64,000 nucleotides of DNA from Parelaphostrongylus tenuis (GCA_019055375.1 JAHQIW010005416.1:1-64000), one strand, 5' to 3'; counted from the stretch's first letter, positions 30,601 to 41,639 are shown. Notes: generated by a model not told the origin, from the sequence alone. Numbers and translations are program-made.

Positions 30601-33600
30601 TCTACTATTGGTTCTTGAATGTGATGCTTCTTAATCGAAGTGGTTCAGGCACCAAAAACTCGATATATCTTTGAAATCTGTAGATTTCATAGGTTTCTTC
30701 GTAACTTTTCAGCAAAGTTTTGATTGATAGTGGATTTCAATCATTTGCAGGCAGTTACTTTATATGTGACGGATAACGTAATTATGCACATGTACACATG
30801 ATATATATACATATTGTATACGTAGATACATATATACATACGTACCTATATATCATCCTTTGTGGTGGCTCTCTCTTGGTTGTTGCGCACAGCGATGCTC
30901 GTCTAATTTTTTTCTTGTTCAGAGCAACTGACGCAAATTCCAAAGTTCGCTGACCTGGACCGCTATTCCATTCATCGACTCGTGTGCCCTCACCGATGAC
31001 GTTACTGAATATACCGTTCATGCCATCAAGCATATCTTCTTGAATCACGTTGTTGTTCAGGTGGGTTCTTAGGTTATCTAACCAAAATGATGCTTATTAG
31101 TAATTAAAGGTTGTTGCCTAAACTATCAGTCGCGTCTTCACCTTCGCTTTTTGGGAAACATTTTAGCTGAGTAATATGTATTATTTAGAAGCTTGAGGCG
31201 GAATTGTAAAAGATTATTGTCAGCACATTGTCAAGAATTGACGTTATCGTTGTATGGACACGATGTTGTTGAACTGTTTGATTGTGATAGCTGACATTTC
31301 GGCGATTGCCTCCTTAAAGCTTGGAAAGCTCAAATTGACACGCAACCTACTCAGGAAAACATTTTCTATAACCTTGTGGGATTAGCTTTTCCTTCAAAAC
31401 AATTCCGATCAGCTAGCGTTTAGTTGCATGTGGAAATGGGTATAGCCGTACCAAGTTCACAGATTCCTCCTTATGCTTTCTCTTGTGCATACACTGGTAG
31501 TTGTTCGAAACATGTTTGTTGCAAGCGCCCTTTCGTTATGAGGGGTGAGAGGATAGGTAATAAACCAGCATGTTTGTATCACTTGCCTTTCGGTACCATT
31601 TGGTGATTCTAGCTCGCTTTCGGGTAGGTTAATCTGAACATTTAAGTACGAAGCCAGTCTTTCTTCAATTTCTGTCGAGTGAAATTTACATCCCTTTGCG
31701 GACGACAACATAATCGATTCACCAGTGGCGCGCAGCTTTCGTTCTTCAACAAAGATTTTTATTTTGGTTCCCAGAAATACTTTAGGTTCTCATTTTACTC
31801 TGATAGACATGATTTTCTCTACAAGATAATATACTTTTTGTGCACATGTAACTCTTATGTGCAAAGAAAACTCCGAATGTGAAATTTACTTTTGTCTTCT
31901 CTGTTACAGTGCACTATTAAATTTTCTACGATGAGCTCAAGCTTCAGATTCACCGAGATTTGGGCTATCGAATGAAGTTAGTGTGTTGTCCAATAAACAG
32001 TGATTCACAGATTTTAGCTGGTGCAAATAAGGCATACCGAGTGCGAAACAGTTTCATTTTTACTGCTACAAAGTACTACAAAGGTTTTTTTTTTCGAAAA
32101 CCAGATAAAGTATCGGAATTTCCGAGGTTCAAGCTTTGATGATTACTTAATTCCCAATAAAAGACTTTGTTCAGCTAGAAAAGAGCTTTGGAAATTTTAG
32201 AGTCAAAATGACCCTCATCGTCCGCAAAGGGATATACACTGACTGCTGGTTTAGCAATCCTAAACATCAGTCCATTTTCTTTTGTGTATGGCCGTTGACA
32301 AATTCTTCTTACGCGACCAGTCATAACATTTTACATTGCCGTTCACAGCACTTTCTGCACTCGATTTGTTTCCTCGCAAGCACCCTGTTCAAATGTCTTC
32401 AAAGATTTGTCGTATTGTTTCAACTTCCTCTTGAAGATTTCTCCTTCTTTGTAATTGCTTCCTGATAACTCCTTCTCGATGATGAGAGGACGAAATAGTC
32501 GTCAGCATGCCTTCAATATGGTAGTGGCAGGAGACCTAGTACGAAAGTTTCAAATTTGGAAATGTACGCAGTGGCAATACTTGGTGTCATTCATTTTCCC
32601 TTTACCAAGTCTATCACTGGTAATACTCAAGAATTTTTATGTTTCTGCTGCTTTTTCGTAGTGTTATGATGTTTCAAATATACCTAAAGGAACTGAGTGT
32701 TACGCAAAAATTTCACTTCAGACGGGAGTTAACCCGCGTTTCATCCAAGCCGAGGGCTCGTGCTATCACTACACCACAGAGACACTGTTTTGCACCCACT
32801 CATTATTCAACATCTCTACTATAGCTAGAAGCTACCAACCCCCGCCACAGCCACTTGTGTTTAGTAATTCCCGGAGCATTCGAAAGTTGAGCAGCTCAGG
32901 CATTCTTGAGAAGGCATAAAATGCTCAATTAAGATGCTGTGCATGTTTATTACTCCATCATGTTGCATATGGTGGTACTCGACTTAGTTTCACATGAAAA
33001 TGTTTGACTGTGTTTCCAAGCGCTCAACAATACGAATGCGCCAATACGTCATGTAATGTTTTTTATGGGATTCATTCACTTTTGGTTGACTAGTGCCAAA
33101 ATGCAACTAGTAGGCACCGTATGATTTTCACTGTTAGTTTTGAACCTATTTCCAGGCAACTTTCCATAATCCATCTATGCTGTGTAGTTTTGATTTTTTT
33201 TTCCTTTCGGTGATGATTTTTGACACATTCTAGTAGCTTATAAGGAGTATTCCGATTTAGTTCGATTGCAAAAATACTCTCAATGATCAACTGCTCGAGA
33301 ACGTCGTGGTCCAGCTCGATGATGTAGATGGTGAATGGGCGACTGTGGATATGGTTCCTATAGATAGTTTGCCATACAACGAAACCAAGTCTACCTATGT
33401 GCTTCTGGAATTTCCTGAATCAGGTTAGTGTATTAGTAAAGACTATTGGAAACGAGCTTTCTATGATTATGAGAGAACTGTCACAGTTGGGCGATCAAAA
33501 TGATACTTTCGTCAAGAGAAATTATCATACTTTTTTGATGGGCCTAATTGAACTACAACAATTGTACCGTTGCTGTAAACTCTGTCGTGGATATCATAAA

Positions 33601-36600
33601 ATCGTAAGAAATCTTTCATACACCAAGATTACCTACTCCTGTCGTCCTGCATCAATTCATAGATTGGTCAAAGGTAGTGCTCCTGTACGCAGAGTAGCTA
33701 TCCACCTGAAGATAGTAGTCGAACGGTGGCAAACCTTCCTCGGGCCGCCACAAAGGTCGGTTGAGCCGGTGAGGAAAATCTGGAAACTTTCTAGTACAGC
33801 TTTGTTGGAATTTTAGAGGAAATCACGCTAAAGAGGCGTTGAACTTGTCACTTCTAGAAGGAGCGATATTAAGGAGCAGTGGAATTTGTGTGCCATTCGA
33901 TCACTTCTGTGACCACTTGCTCAACAATTAACCATTAGAGTATGCCAGTTGAAATAAGTACGAATGACCGAATAAAGTTCCTAGTTTTAGTGTGATAATC
34001 GTAAAATCATTCTGTTTGCTATCTGAAAGCACATATCAAGGCTCCGTTACGGCACATTTGCTGCAACTTTGAAGTTCAATGTGAAGGATGTGGATCCGAC
34101 CACTGGAGAGGCGGAATCAGACGATACATATGAAGACAGTTATGTGGTGAGATTTTCGCTACCAAGTTTTTTTCCCTAAAAGTCTTGACTTCAATTTTTC
34201 ACACTGATGCTCGCTTTTTTCAGCTGGAAGAATTGGAATTCTCAGTGGGTGATTTAGTAGCACCGATTACGAAGCAAAATTTCACCACATCATGGGAAGC
34301 CTTGTCGGATGCAGTAACTGTTGACGAGACCTTCCATTTGACAACTGTTGGCACTCTAGCAGAAGCAGTTAAAAAGGTAGGTGTCGAAGTAAGCATAAAG
34401 CGATAGTACGGTAATAATATTACTAGTGTATATGCATATGAGATAGCTCCATTGATTTGGCTAGGATGTAAAACAGTTCTGGATACTTGTCATCCTGACG
34501 AAGTGTCCATTTTTTATTGATAAGTTCGGCGCATGAATGCTGTTAAGGTGTCGGAACTTCTTGGAATGGCGCCATGTGAACGCAGTGATCGTATTCCGGA
34601 AGGGAAAACCCAGCATTCAACCATGCTAGCGGGAGTTTTCCGTGGTGGATTTGAGGTTTGATCCATTTTTCTTGCATGTGACTTTTATCATACAGTATCC
34701 CTTGTTCTATCTCCTTTTCTTTCTTTGCTTGTTTGTTGTGTGAGGAGTATGTAGTGCGCCATCGAGGTCACATAAACAAAATCAATTAGGGCAAGTTAGT
34801 CTCATGAATTATTGGTAGTAATCTAACATTTCCACAGTGATCTAGAGTGATCTGCAAAACTTTGTGTCAGACGGACTCGAACCCACACCTCACTCTGTCC
34901 GGTAGCACGTGCTCTAACCTGTCGCACCGTTGACGCTTGTTTGCCTTTACTCTTTCTACGCAACAACTCTTCTATTTGTCAGCAATCCAACCTCTTAAGT
35001 GTAAAATACACTACTGAGATGTACACAAATTTTCCACGAGGTTTTGAGTGACTTTTCAGTTTTACACTATCCATCATCATATTTCACTATGCGAATTCCA
35101 CCATTTCTATCCCACGATTCATTTCCTCGCATTCATCTCCAACAAATGTCATCGAATATCGGTACTGCTTGACAAGTTCGATTTCATCCTAAATGTCGTA
35201 GAATGCTCTTTGCGACTATCCTTCTTGCAATCTCAGAGATAGCCGAGCTGAACCGTTCCTCGGCTTTCACTTAACTGGTCGCAAGAGAACATTGAGGGAA
35301 AACGGTCGAACCAGGCTTGTTTTCCCATAGCCCGCATCAGTAACCATTGAGGTACAGCCCTTTCGAGACTCTACGCCGGTAGGGTTATTTTTCTAGGAGC
35401 TACGAAAGTTTTTCTATTCGTCTTTCTTTTCGCTTGGCTAATAATGTTCCTACTAGCAGTGAGGCTCTTGATTAAATCGCGATTCGGGTAATTGAGTCAT
35501 GGAATATCGAGTGCGTCGTTAGGCGATTGGCACGTTGGTGTTAAACGTTTTGCGATTTTTTACCATGCTGACATTTTTCAATCCCATCTTAGCGGCTTAT
35601 AATGTTGACACTTCAAAGAGGCCATATATATTATTGACATTCCAATGGGGTCGTATAAACTCTGTAAAATAATGCGAAAGAAGAATCGTAAACTTCCAAA
35701 ATCATCAACAGTTACAACGACATCTTTGTGATAGTGAATGTGGTGGTATCAAAGTAATTTTTGTTTTTGTTAAGGTGCTTGCTCGACTCAACGTTGCGAT
35801 TGATCCTGTGGATAGATCGATCAATATGAATATTCAAATACGGTAACCATTTTGTTTAATTATTCGTTTTGATCACGATCATGCCTTTCTTTAGCGCAGT
35901 GTTTTATGTTTGATTATATTCAGTATCTCCACTCGTTTCCTACTCCTCTTATCTCTTGGACTTTTGCGTTCAAAGAAAGAAGTAACAAACTTTATACCCA
36001 ATAATGCAGAGTGGTGTGCAGAAATGTTTGCGTCAGCTGGGATTCGAACCCAGATTTCACCTGGAGCGCCTGCTGAACCGTTGCACTACCGGCGCCCGTT
36101 TTGCACACCATTCTTTCTACGCGCGTATCTGGCCTCAACAATGACTCGCAGTGGCCTCCCGCTGGACCGAGTGAGTGCTGCTTATTCTCCCAGACAAGTC
36201 TGAGACCAGTCTGGTACCAATTTAGCAGACCCCGAAGGGATGGATGGCTTGGTGAGCCATGAGCGCGAGATCGAACCGTTGACCTCGTGTGCGACGCAGA
36301 GCCCCTCTACCCACTGCGCCACATGCGCTCTTGGGTATCAGTAATCAATCAGAAATCATTTCTATTTCACCACCGCTTGCGTTGGTATGCTCTCGAAAAG
36401 AGTGAAATCTGGGTTCGAATCCCAGCTTACGCAAACGTTTTTGCACTCTACTCTGCATTATTGAGTACATTGTAACATCATACCACCGCAAGTGGAGGTC
36501 AAATAAAATGATTTCTGATCAACACACTTTGGTCTGGAAGCCTCATAAATGCATTGTCAAATTAACAAATTGTTGATTTCGTACGCCTTTCACCCTTGGA

Positions 36601-37909
36601 TGGGAAATTTGACAATTTTCGAGCGTGAACTTTTCACAACATGATTGAAAAGAAGCGATTCTTTCCTAAATTATCACTTTTCGATTTTTTTTTATGCGTA
36701 CTATTTTATTTTGCCTTTCCATAGGATTCAGTTTTGCAGTAGTGCTCTTATAACCTACGTTCGATGACTACTTAAGTAATATATGTAAGTTCTGTTCAGT
36801 GCGCAATCTCTTTATACTACTTATTAAACAACTATAAAGTAAAGCTATCAGCGCGAAAAAATTAGTGCATCTTATATCTAAGTTATAAATTTTCAACTGG
36901 GACCTTGTACTTTACCAAGAGCGCAGATTTCATCCAATATTTTCATTAATAAATTAGATTGGTGTGTCAAATCTTTTGTATATGAGGTGAATTGACTTTA
37001 TGGCGTTCTGAACCCCTCGTTTTTCTTGCGAAGATTTTTCACAGTACATGTCTTATTGCTTAGAACGTTTCTCTTCAGCCACATTGTTCGTTCCCATCAT
37101 CGTTTAATTAGTGGCTGAATCCTTGGCTATAGCTCGCAAAAGCATTAATGCTTTCAAGACTATGGCTATTTTGAGTGCAAACATTTTGTGACCGTACAAC
37201 AGCTTATGATAGTTGGTGCAAAAGTATTGCTGTTTGAGGTTTTTGAAATTACAATCACTTTTCTGATTTGCTTCAAGTAGCATTTATAATATGATGGTCG
37301 ACGATGAGTTTTCGGCAACATCTCGTGTAATCTCAAGAAGACCAGCTTCGATGCTTGCTCTTTTCATGACTTCTGATGAGGCTGGTACAGAAGTAGTTGT
37401 GGTTTATGCATCGTTGAGAAGAGCCTTTTTACGAAACTTCTTTAACGTCACTGTGATTAACATCGTTGGCACTTACTGGGTTTGATGCGTTGTTGATGTT
37501 GCGAGTTCTCTTTGCTGCTTTACGACCCATTCTGAACTCACGATCTGGAGCCGCAGTTACATCTGCACCAGCCAACATCCTTCCTATAGTGAATATGAAA
37601 TACGTGGCACAGCTAATACATCACATGCAACAAAGCATAAAGCGAAGAATGCATGTCAAATGAGGTCATCATAACCATATATTTTGAGAATAAATTCAAA
37701 TATTAAACAGCGCATTTCAACAATACGTAAGCCTTATCTACTTTCTCACTAACCTAGTATATTTGGCAACTCAGTGCTTGTTTTATTGTTTCTCACGCTC
37801 TCTAGCTTTTTTTGAAACGCAATGGAAGTGATGACATTTTTGCATAATTACAAATTTCAGATGCGAGCAATCAGATGTGTCGGAGTTGCTGGCAAGCGCT
37901 ATTGCTTAG
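19742..37909 (+). CDS. copg-1: Coatomer subunit gamma (COPI coat), 24 exons, four apparent 1-base deletions
   Basis: Gamma-COP is a core subunit of the COPI coat for Golgi-to-ER and intra-Golgi vesicles. Exons: 19742-19819, 20319-20400, 20475-20634, 21003-21107, 21370-21447, 21574-21728, 21791-21853, 22099-22206, 23522-23615, 23853-23926, 24519-24633, 24732-24820, 24884-24969, 26763-26917, 26984-27094, 27270-27356, 27419-27605, 30923-31060, 33261-33423, 34041-34146, 34224-34376, 34548-34655, 35775-35842, 37861-37909 (TAG). All introns are GT-AG. The exons sum to 2612 nt; adding one missing base in each of four homopolymer runs gives 2616 nt, 871 residues plus stop, matching the family's roughly 870. 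The start is chosen because [20 protein letters not shown] aligns with the conserved gamma-COP N-terminus. Introns carry SINEs, a Penelope-like fragment, a hammerhead repeat and tRNA-like repeats. The frameshifts look like sequencing indels rather than decay, since all 24 exons and splice sites are preserved. Confidence 0.96.
19975..20175 (+). repeat. GC-rich interspersed repeat in coatomer gamma intron 1
   Basis: GCGACGTCAGATCTCACCCAGCT, GGCGGCGTCGCGTCTCGTGGGA and CTGCCTGCCAACGCTGGTCCCAAAGGGTT. Copies at 59485-59660 (+) and 41115-41285 (-). Much more GC-rich than its surroundings; no coding identity recognised. Confidence 0.6.
21150..21300 (-). repeat. Hammerhead-bearing repeat in coatomer gamma intron 4
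   Basis: Partial second-subfamily copy (GAGCCATGCATGTCAGTGG to GTCAGTCGGGTAG). The minus-strand motif is at 21248-21290. Confidence 0.7.
21248..21290 (-). ncRNA. Hammerhead ribozyme, weakened stem I
   Basis: CUGACGA / GAU-CGCAAA-AUC / GAAA intact with a GUA cleavage triplet; stem I keeps only about four pairs. It is antisense to the coatomer transcript, so that transcript would not carry the motif. Confidence 0.65.
22600..23270 (+). repeat. Unclassified interspersed repeat in coatomer gamma intron 8
   Basis: 22885-23270 is the fullest copy of the family also seen at 10-400. 22600-22830 is a second fragment (GAATTTGAATCTCTGGCTACTGCG; GAGCACTGTGCTTATTTTCTG). Confidence 0.55.
24225..24476 (-). 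repeat. tRNA-derived SINE (family 1) in coatomer gamma intron 10
   Basis: AAAGGATAAAGCTCTCGGCGTTGATCAATCCCTGAGG through GAGCGCGAGATCGAACCATTGACCTCGT. It stops short of the A box, so the tRNA head is truncated. Confidence 0.85.
25373..25905 (-). mobile_element. Penelope-like element 3' fragment with GIY-YIG endonuclease remnant (coatomer intron 13)
   Basis: The minus-strand frame from about 25904 to the stop at 25698-25696 is open: [20 protein letters not shown], then [11 protein letters not shown] and [20 protein letters not shown]. This is the C-terminal GIY-YIG domain of Penelope-like elements (YIG motif, R..L..R, downstream FE.EVTILAQE block). The element 3' UTR follows to 25373, with CCAGGCTCTGAAAAAGG and the CCGAAACCTCAGCTG motif. 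No reverse transcriptase part present. Confidence 0.8.
26255..26297. repeat. Short motif shared with 50643-50685
   Basis: CTTACGTACGTTTCGGCGGT followed by AACGCCCACCTCATCAAAGCC here; 50643 has CTTACGTACATTTCAGCGGT and ATCGCCCACTTCATCAGAGCC. Probably the end of an unidentified retroelement. Confidence 0.45.
27606..30922. other. Coatomer gamma intron 17 (3.3 kb)
   Basis: Contains a family repeat at 29395-29870 (inverse-sense fragments of the 10-400 family) and a microsatellite-like ATATATACATA tract at 30780-30860. 28640-29040 has no recognised identity. Confidence 0.5.
30923..37909 (+). CDS. copg-1: Coatomer gamma exons 18-24: C-terminal appendage (ear) domain
   Basis: These exons encode residues about 610-871, the appendage that recruits regulators such as ArfGAP2/3 in known gamma-COPs. 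Exon 18 begins [12 protein letters not shown]; it needs one G at 30957-30958 to continue as GPLFHSS and one C at 30987-30989 to continue as [17 protein letters not shown]. Exon 19 gives [18 protein letters not shown] and [20 protein letters not shown]. Exon 20 needs one G at 34051-34052, then reads [20 protein letters not shown]. Exon 21 is [20 protein letters not shown], exon 22 contains [11 protein letters not shown] and LAGVFRGG, exon 23 [11 protein letters not shown], and the last 49-nt exon ends [12 protein letters not shown]. Exon 23 ends in phase 2 and joins the last exon as an Arg codon, which supports the 3' assignment across a 2-kb intron. Confidence 0.94.
31061..33260. other. Coatomer gamma intron 18 (2.2 kb)
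   Basis: Holds a diverged minus-sense tRNA-like module at 32705-32800 (complement of TGGTGTAGTGATAGCAC and CGGGTTAACTCCCG). Fragments near 32040-32190 resemble the 10-400 repeat family. No exon seen. Confidence 0.5.
34846..34960 (-). repeat. tRNA-like module in coatomer gamma intron 22
   Basis: GATCTAGAGTGATCTGCAAAA left flank, complement of a GGGTTCGAGTCCG T arm, a CTCTAACC D-arm region and GTTGACGC. Diverged copy of the fold-back family unit. Confidence 0.6.
35995..36120 (-). repeat. tRNA-like module in coatomer gamma intron 23
   Basis: AATAATGCAGAGTGGTGTGCAG flank, TGCGTCAGCTGGGATTCGAACCC (complement of the T arm and acceptor), TTGCACTACCGGCGCC head. Followed directly by a SINE. A matching plus-sense half with CAAGTGGAGGTCAAATAAAA lies at 36380-36515. 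Confidence 0.65.
36122..36331 (-). repeat. tRNA-derived SINE (family 1), 3' truncated, inside the tRNA-like fold-back unit
   Basis: TATCTGGCCTCAACAATGACTCGC through GACGCAGAGCCCCTCTACCCACTGCGCCACATGCGCTC. It separates the two halves of the tRNA-like unit (35995-36120 and 36380-36515), so it inserted after that unit. Confidence 0.8.
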
Positions 37910-38521
37910 ATTTGAAAATTCGGTCTACTTTATGGTTTTTCGCAGATGTTGTTTTGTTGGTATTACTGCAAAGCTGTTTCTGTATGTATCTGCATGTTCT
38001 TAATTGTCCGATACTGTGATCATAAATTATTTTTTAACGTGAATAACGAATACAGTTTCACTCTTGCATCTGTGCATTAGTTTCCTGCGAACATAAGCGA
38101 TAATGTGTTTCTCGTATATTGACGTTTTTTTTTTGTTTTTTTTTTTCTTGAGCGATTAAAATTTGTTTTGGAGGTTGCGTTGGATCGGTCAGTTGTATGT
38201 TGATGGTTCTAATTTGTTATACTGATCATAGTTTCTCTTCAGTCAATTAGAGATTGGTTTGTTTCGTTGACCTTAGCTCTGTTCTTGTAGTCAGCATTAT
38301 TACTACATTTCATTCGCAGTTGTAGATTTGGTGATGTAACTTCTCTACTACGCATTATTTTGATGCGTTTTGTTACAAATTCGCATAGTTGGCTGTTAGA
38401 TCCTGAAGACAAGGTTAGAATGATAATATAGGGACAGCATCAGTGTTATGTCCAAAGAGGATGCTCACCCTCTATCTGGCTAGTCCTAGTATTTGCCACG
38501 CGCTATGAAACATTGGAATCA

Positions 38522-38712
38522 AATTTACGTTCTTCTGTTTAGCCGTGCCGAGGTGTTATTGATATTATCTATTGAATATCAGCGAAGCATGTAACAATAC
38601 AGTTAATAATGCAGCACGAAATCTGTATTGTTATATGCTTCGCTGATATTCAATAAATGATATCAATAACACCTCGGGGCGCCTAAACAGAATAAGATAC
38701 GAATTTACGTTG
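38522..38712. repeat. Short palindromic repeat (MITE-like)
   Basis: Arms CTGTTTAGCCGTGCCGAGGTGTTATTGATATTAT-like and its inverse, with GAATATCAGCGAAGCATGTAACAATACAG opposite CTGTATTGTTATATGCTTCGCTGATATTC around a 20-nt loop. A half copy is at 42868-42945. Confidence 0.7.
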
Positions 38713-40284
38713 TTGATTCTTACTGTGATTGATAGAATGTCGTGCTAAATTGAAATAACTTCTTCGTTCCCACAAAATTTCACCGAAGTACAGCTGGTTG
38801 ATGTGTTGGATGAGCTTTGATCCAGGCGAAGCTAGGTATTTGAGTACTGAACAAGGTTATCCCAAAATAAGCCTTTCTTATTTCCCAGTCATATATTCCT
38901 TTCGTAATCTAAGCGTTTATCCACAATAGTATATCTATTCTGAAATCCCGTAGATAGGAGCCGTTCATGAATAGGCGATCTGTGTGGGAAAATAGTACTA
39001 GTAATTTTAGTAAGTTTTAATTGCATCAATTTAGTGGTTTGTAATAGTTTTTATTTATTCTTCATCTTATCCTTAATTTTGATGCTTAGTCGTTTCTATT
39101 TCACCTGTTCTGACACTATCCTGCAAAGCTTCGAAAAAGCCACTGTGTGATGCTTAAAATCTCGATTGAAACGATTTTTCCGATATGCCTAGTAATCATT
39201 TTTAAGCCACGCATGTCATTGGTCTGTCAAAGAGGCTGATTTTTCCGATATAAATGTAAACGATAATGAGGACGTAGCAATTGGAAATAGAAGCTGAGCT
39301 ATTGCTACTTTTGTTATAGTTTGATGTTCGAAGAAATTGAGAACTTGAAAAATTACTCATTAACGAAAAGTGCATTTTTGTTCGTCCTTTTTTTGCAATA
39401 ATTAAACTGCTCTCATCTAGGGAGTTTTGGGGTTCTATCGATATCAGTTATACTTTTCTGAAGACATTGTGCCTATTCGTAAGTGATCTCTCTCTTCCAT
39501 TAGAAAAATGTCTGAGAGGGAATGCCACTAAAGTGTACTTGTGTTCACACGAAGTGTTATCGATCTTTGATGTGCTACGCGAGCGAAAGCTTAGAGAAAG
39601 CATCAGGTTTCCGTTCAGTGAACCAGACACGCTTTGTTCGTTTCATCAAAGCTTTTGATTCCTGATAAGTTTAGATGTAGCTCCGACAGATTCTGAGTTT
39701 TTGTCGTTTCTGATCATCTCATTTGCTCAGTGTTCGTCCGTATCACTGATATCATGGAAGCGATAGTTGTAATGCGGAACAGGATAGCCGAACTTCATTC
39801 GTTACTGCCCCTGCGGTTCGATGACGCGTCGATCTTTATTCGCTGATATTGATCGGGATTTTCTCATCTTTATTTTGTAAAAGTTTTATAGAGAAACTAT
39901 TGAGTAAGAATTACCACGTAGTTTGTCGGAGGAACTTCTTCTAGTCATTCGGCCTGTTAAACGTTTGTACCGATTTTGTACTCAGGTCGTTGACGAAGTA
40001 AACTTTCTGAATGAAACATCTCAAGGCGTTCGTTTGCGGTCATCCGATGAACTTTAGTTGAAGCTTAAAATAAGAGCCATTCTTCGAACAATTACTTACA
40101 CTCCTATGCAAACATTCTTTGTTCAGCGAATGATGTCGATTATTCATTTGTTCCGTTATAACCGAAAAGAACCGGTTGAGATTACCATCAAGTTCAGGCC
40201 TGTCAATGATGCTTGGTTTATCGGTTTTTGAGGTATATAGTTAAAAGAGTGAAAGTGTTTAGTGCTTTTCGTAACTCTCGTAAG
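38713..40284. other. Unassigned DNA downstream of coatomer gamma
   Basis: Apart from the 51-bp insertion at 39187-39237 I see no gene or repeat. Confidence 0.35.
39187..39237 (-). repeat. 51-bp terminal fragment of the hammerhead-bearing repeat, 14-bp target-site duplication
   Basis: Matches only the CACGCATGTCA...GGTCTGTCAAAGAGG end of the second subfamily. The perfect direct repeat GATTTTTCCGATAT flanks it at 39173-39186 and 39238-39251. This looks like an extreme 5'-truncated insertion. Confidence 0.75.
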
Positions 40285-40297
40285 TGTATGCATATAG

Positions 40298-40534
40298 TCT
40301 GGTAAGGGCTCTTGTACAGCCCGAGACACGTGTTTCGTCCTTACAGACTCGTCAGCCGGGCAGAACCTGTCGTCTTTCGATCTTTTTATAGTCAGTTCTC
40401 TCGGAAGCCTTACACTCTATAAGGAGTGTAAGGAGCCCTTACCAGACCTTATGACAAGTTGGCTCAAATAATAATGAAAGGATCTATTGAAATTTGAGCG
40501 TGGTCTAAACAAAGCACTCGAAATAAAGGTATAA
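40298..40534. repeat. Monomeric hammerhead-bearing element with 13-bp target-site duplication
   Basis: 237 bp flanked by TGTATGCATATAG at 40285-40297 and 40535-40547. It begins TCTGGTAAGGGC and ends AAATAAAGGTATAA. It holds one hammerhead, a short internal hairpin (40413-40436) and the tail seen in the copy at 62767. Shorter than that copy because the second arm is nearly absent. Confidence 0.82.
40319..40361 (-). ncRNA. Hammerhead ribozyme, type I, intact-looking
   Basis: Minus-strand 43 nt: GCCCGG / CUGACGA / GUC-UGUAAG-GAC / GAAA / CACGUGUC / UCGGGC. Position 7 of the core is C rather than U; that position is known to tolerate any base. Cleavage is predicted between 40325 and 40324. Confidence 0.83.
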
Positions 40535-41114
40535 TGTATGCATATAGCTTGTGAATTAAATGTTTATGTAACTGAGACGCTATAGAGCTTTTTTTTTGAC
40601 TGCCCTTCAGGGAAGCGGACTCAGTTGTAGAGATTCACTTAGCTCGTAGATGCCGAAACAATGTTGTGTAGGTGCGCGTAAAAAGTTCCGTAATTCATCT
40701 AGTGTGCTATCACTTTTCTATGACTCATACCGTTCACTTTGTTCCGACGGATTGCCCACCTTCAAGTGTAGTTTTTGCGTTAGACGTGCTGACATCATTG
40801 TACACTGTATCGGTCGCTGATCGGATCCTAGCAATTGATCTTGATTTTTTGTCTTTGTTCGCTGTCTTCGTATCATGACTTCGAATCTATTGTGCTATTA
40901 CAGTAGAGTTGAAGTATTTGAAAGGAAGACGAAGATATGAGGTTGAGATGTTAACAAGAATAAATAGGTGATGATTCAGCAAGTAAACAGGAGCTTGATC
41001 CCTCATGATTATTGGACTTTCATTGATAATCTGTTTGAATTGAACAAGCTCCTCCTGGTTGGGATGCATAGAACAGGTATACTTTTAGTACGCATATTTT
41101 CTTGATAACTTTTG

Positions 41115-41285
41115 AGGACCAGCGTTGGTAGGCAGGCGACGTCGCGCCATCGCTTGCGCGGCGATAACGGGCTGGTATCTGTAAGTTCTGTGGAGGAAGA
41201 TATGTCGTGCTGTCTGCGCCTGCTTTTCCAAAAGGTGCACCTACATTCCCACGAGACGCGGCTCTGCCATAACGGTAGCTGAGCA
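41115..41285 (-). repeat. GC-rich interspersed repeat
   Basis: Inverse-sense relative of 19975-20175 and 59485-59660 (CAGCGTTGGTAGGCAGGCG; CCCACGAGACGCGGC; ACGGTAGCTGAG). Confidence 0.5.
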
Positions 41286-41297
41286 AGAGACTAATCT

Positions 41298-41609
41298 GGC
41301 CTTTTCGAGGTTTTGATAGTCCCTTCCTTAGACAGTCTTTGAGAATAGTTTGAAGTTTAAAAAAGAGGTGTTTGATAACATTCGAAGAAAGAATAATGTA
41401 TAAGAATTAATGACAACCAAGTGCCATTGACCGTAAATCTCTTAGACAACGTTTTTACGTTGCCTGGGTTGATTATTGGTGCGCTTTCCTTTCTCAACAA
41501 TGGAGAAGAATTGATAAGTCGCATAGCTCTGACGATAGCTCTGACGAGGCGGGCGAGAACTGGCGAAACATACGCAGGCCACTGGCACTTACGGAAACCT
41601 CGAAAAGGC
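41298..41609. repeat. Segment bounded by inverted repeats
   Basis: CTGGCCTTTTCGAGGTTTT at 41298 and GGAAACCTCGAAAAGGCTAG near 41591-41610 are inverted relative to each other, about 310 bp apart. No transposase frame between them. Confidence 0.45.
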
Positions 41610-41639
41610 TAGATCATTCTCTGAGTAGATAATATAATT

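Noticed and set aside
30780..30860. ATATAC-rich tract as a promoter
   Set aside because: Simple low-complexity microsatellite immediately upstream of an internal exon.
27606..30922. Missing coatomer exon in the 3.3-kb intron 17
   Set aside because: KKEPYA joins EQL directly, matching the spacing of other gamma-COP proteins.
37291..37485. Frame in coatomer gamma intron 23 as an extra exon
   Set aside because: Exon 23 and the last exon join in phase and match the family's C-terminus without it.
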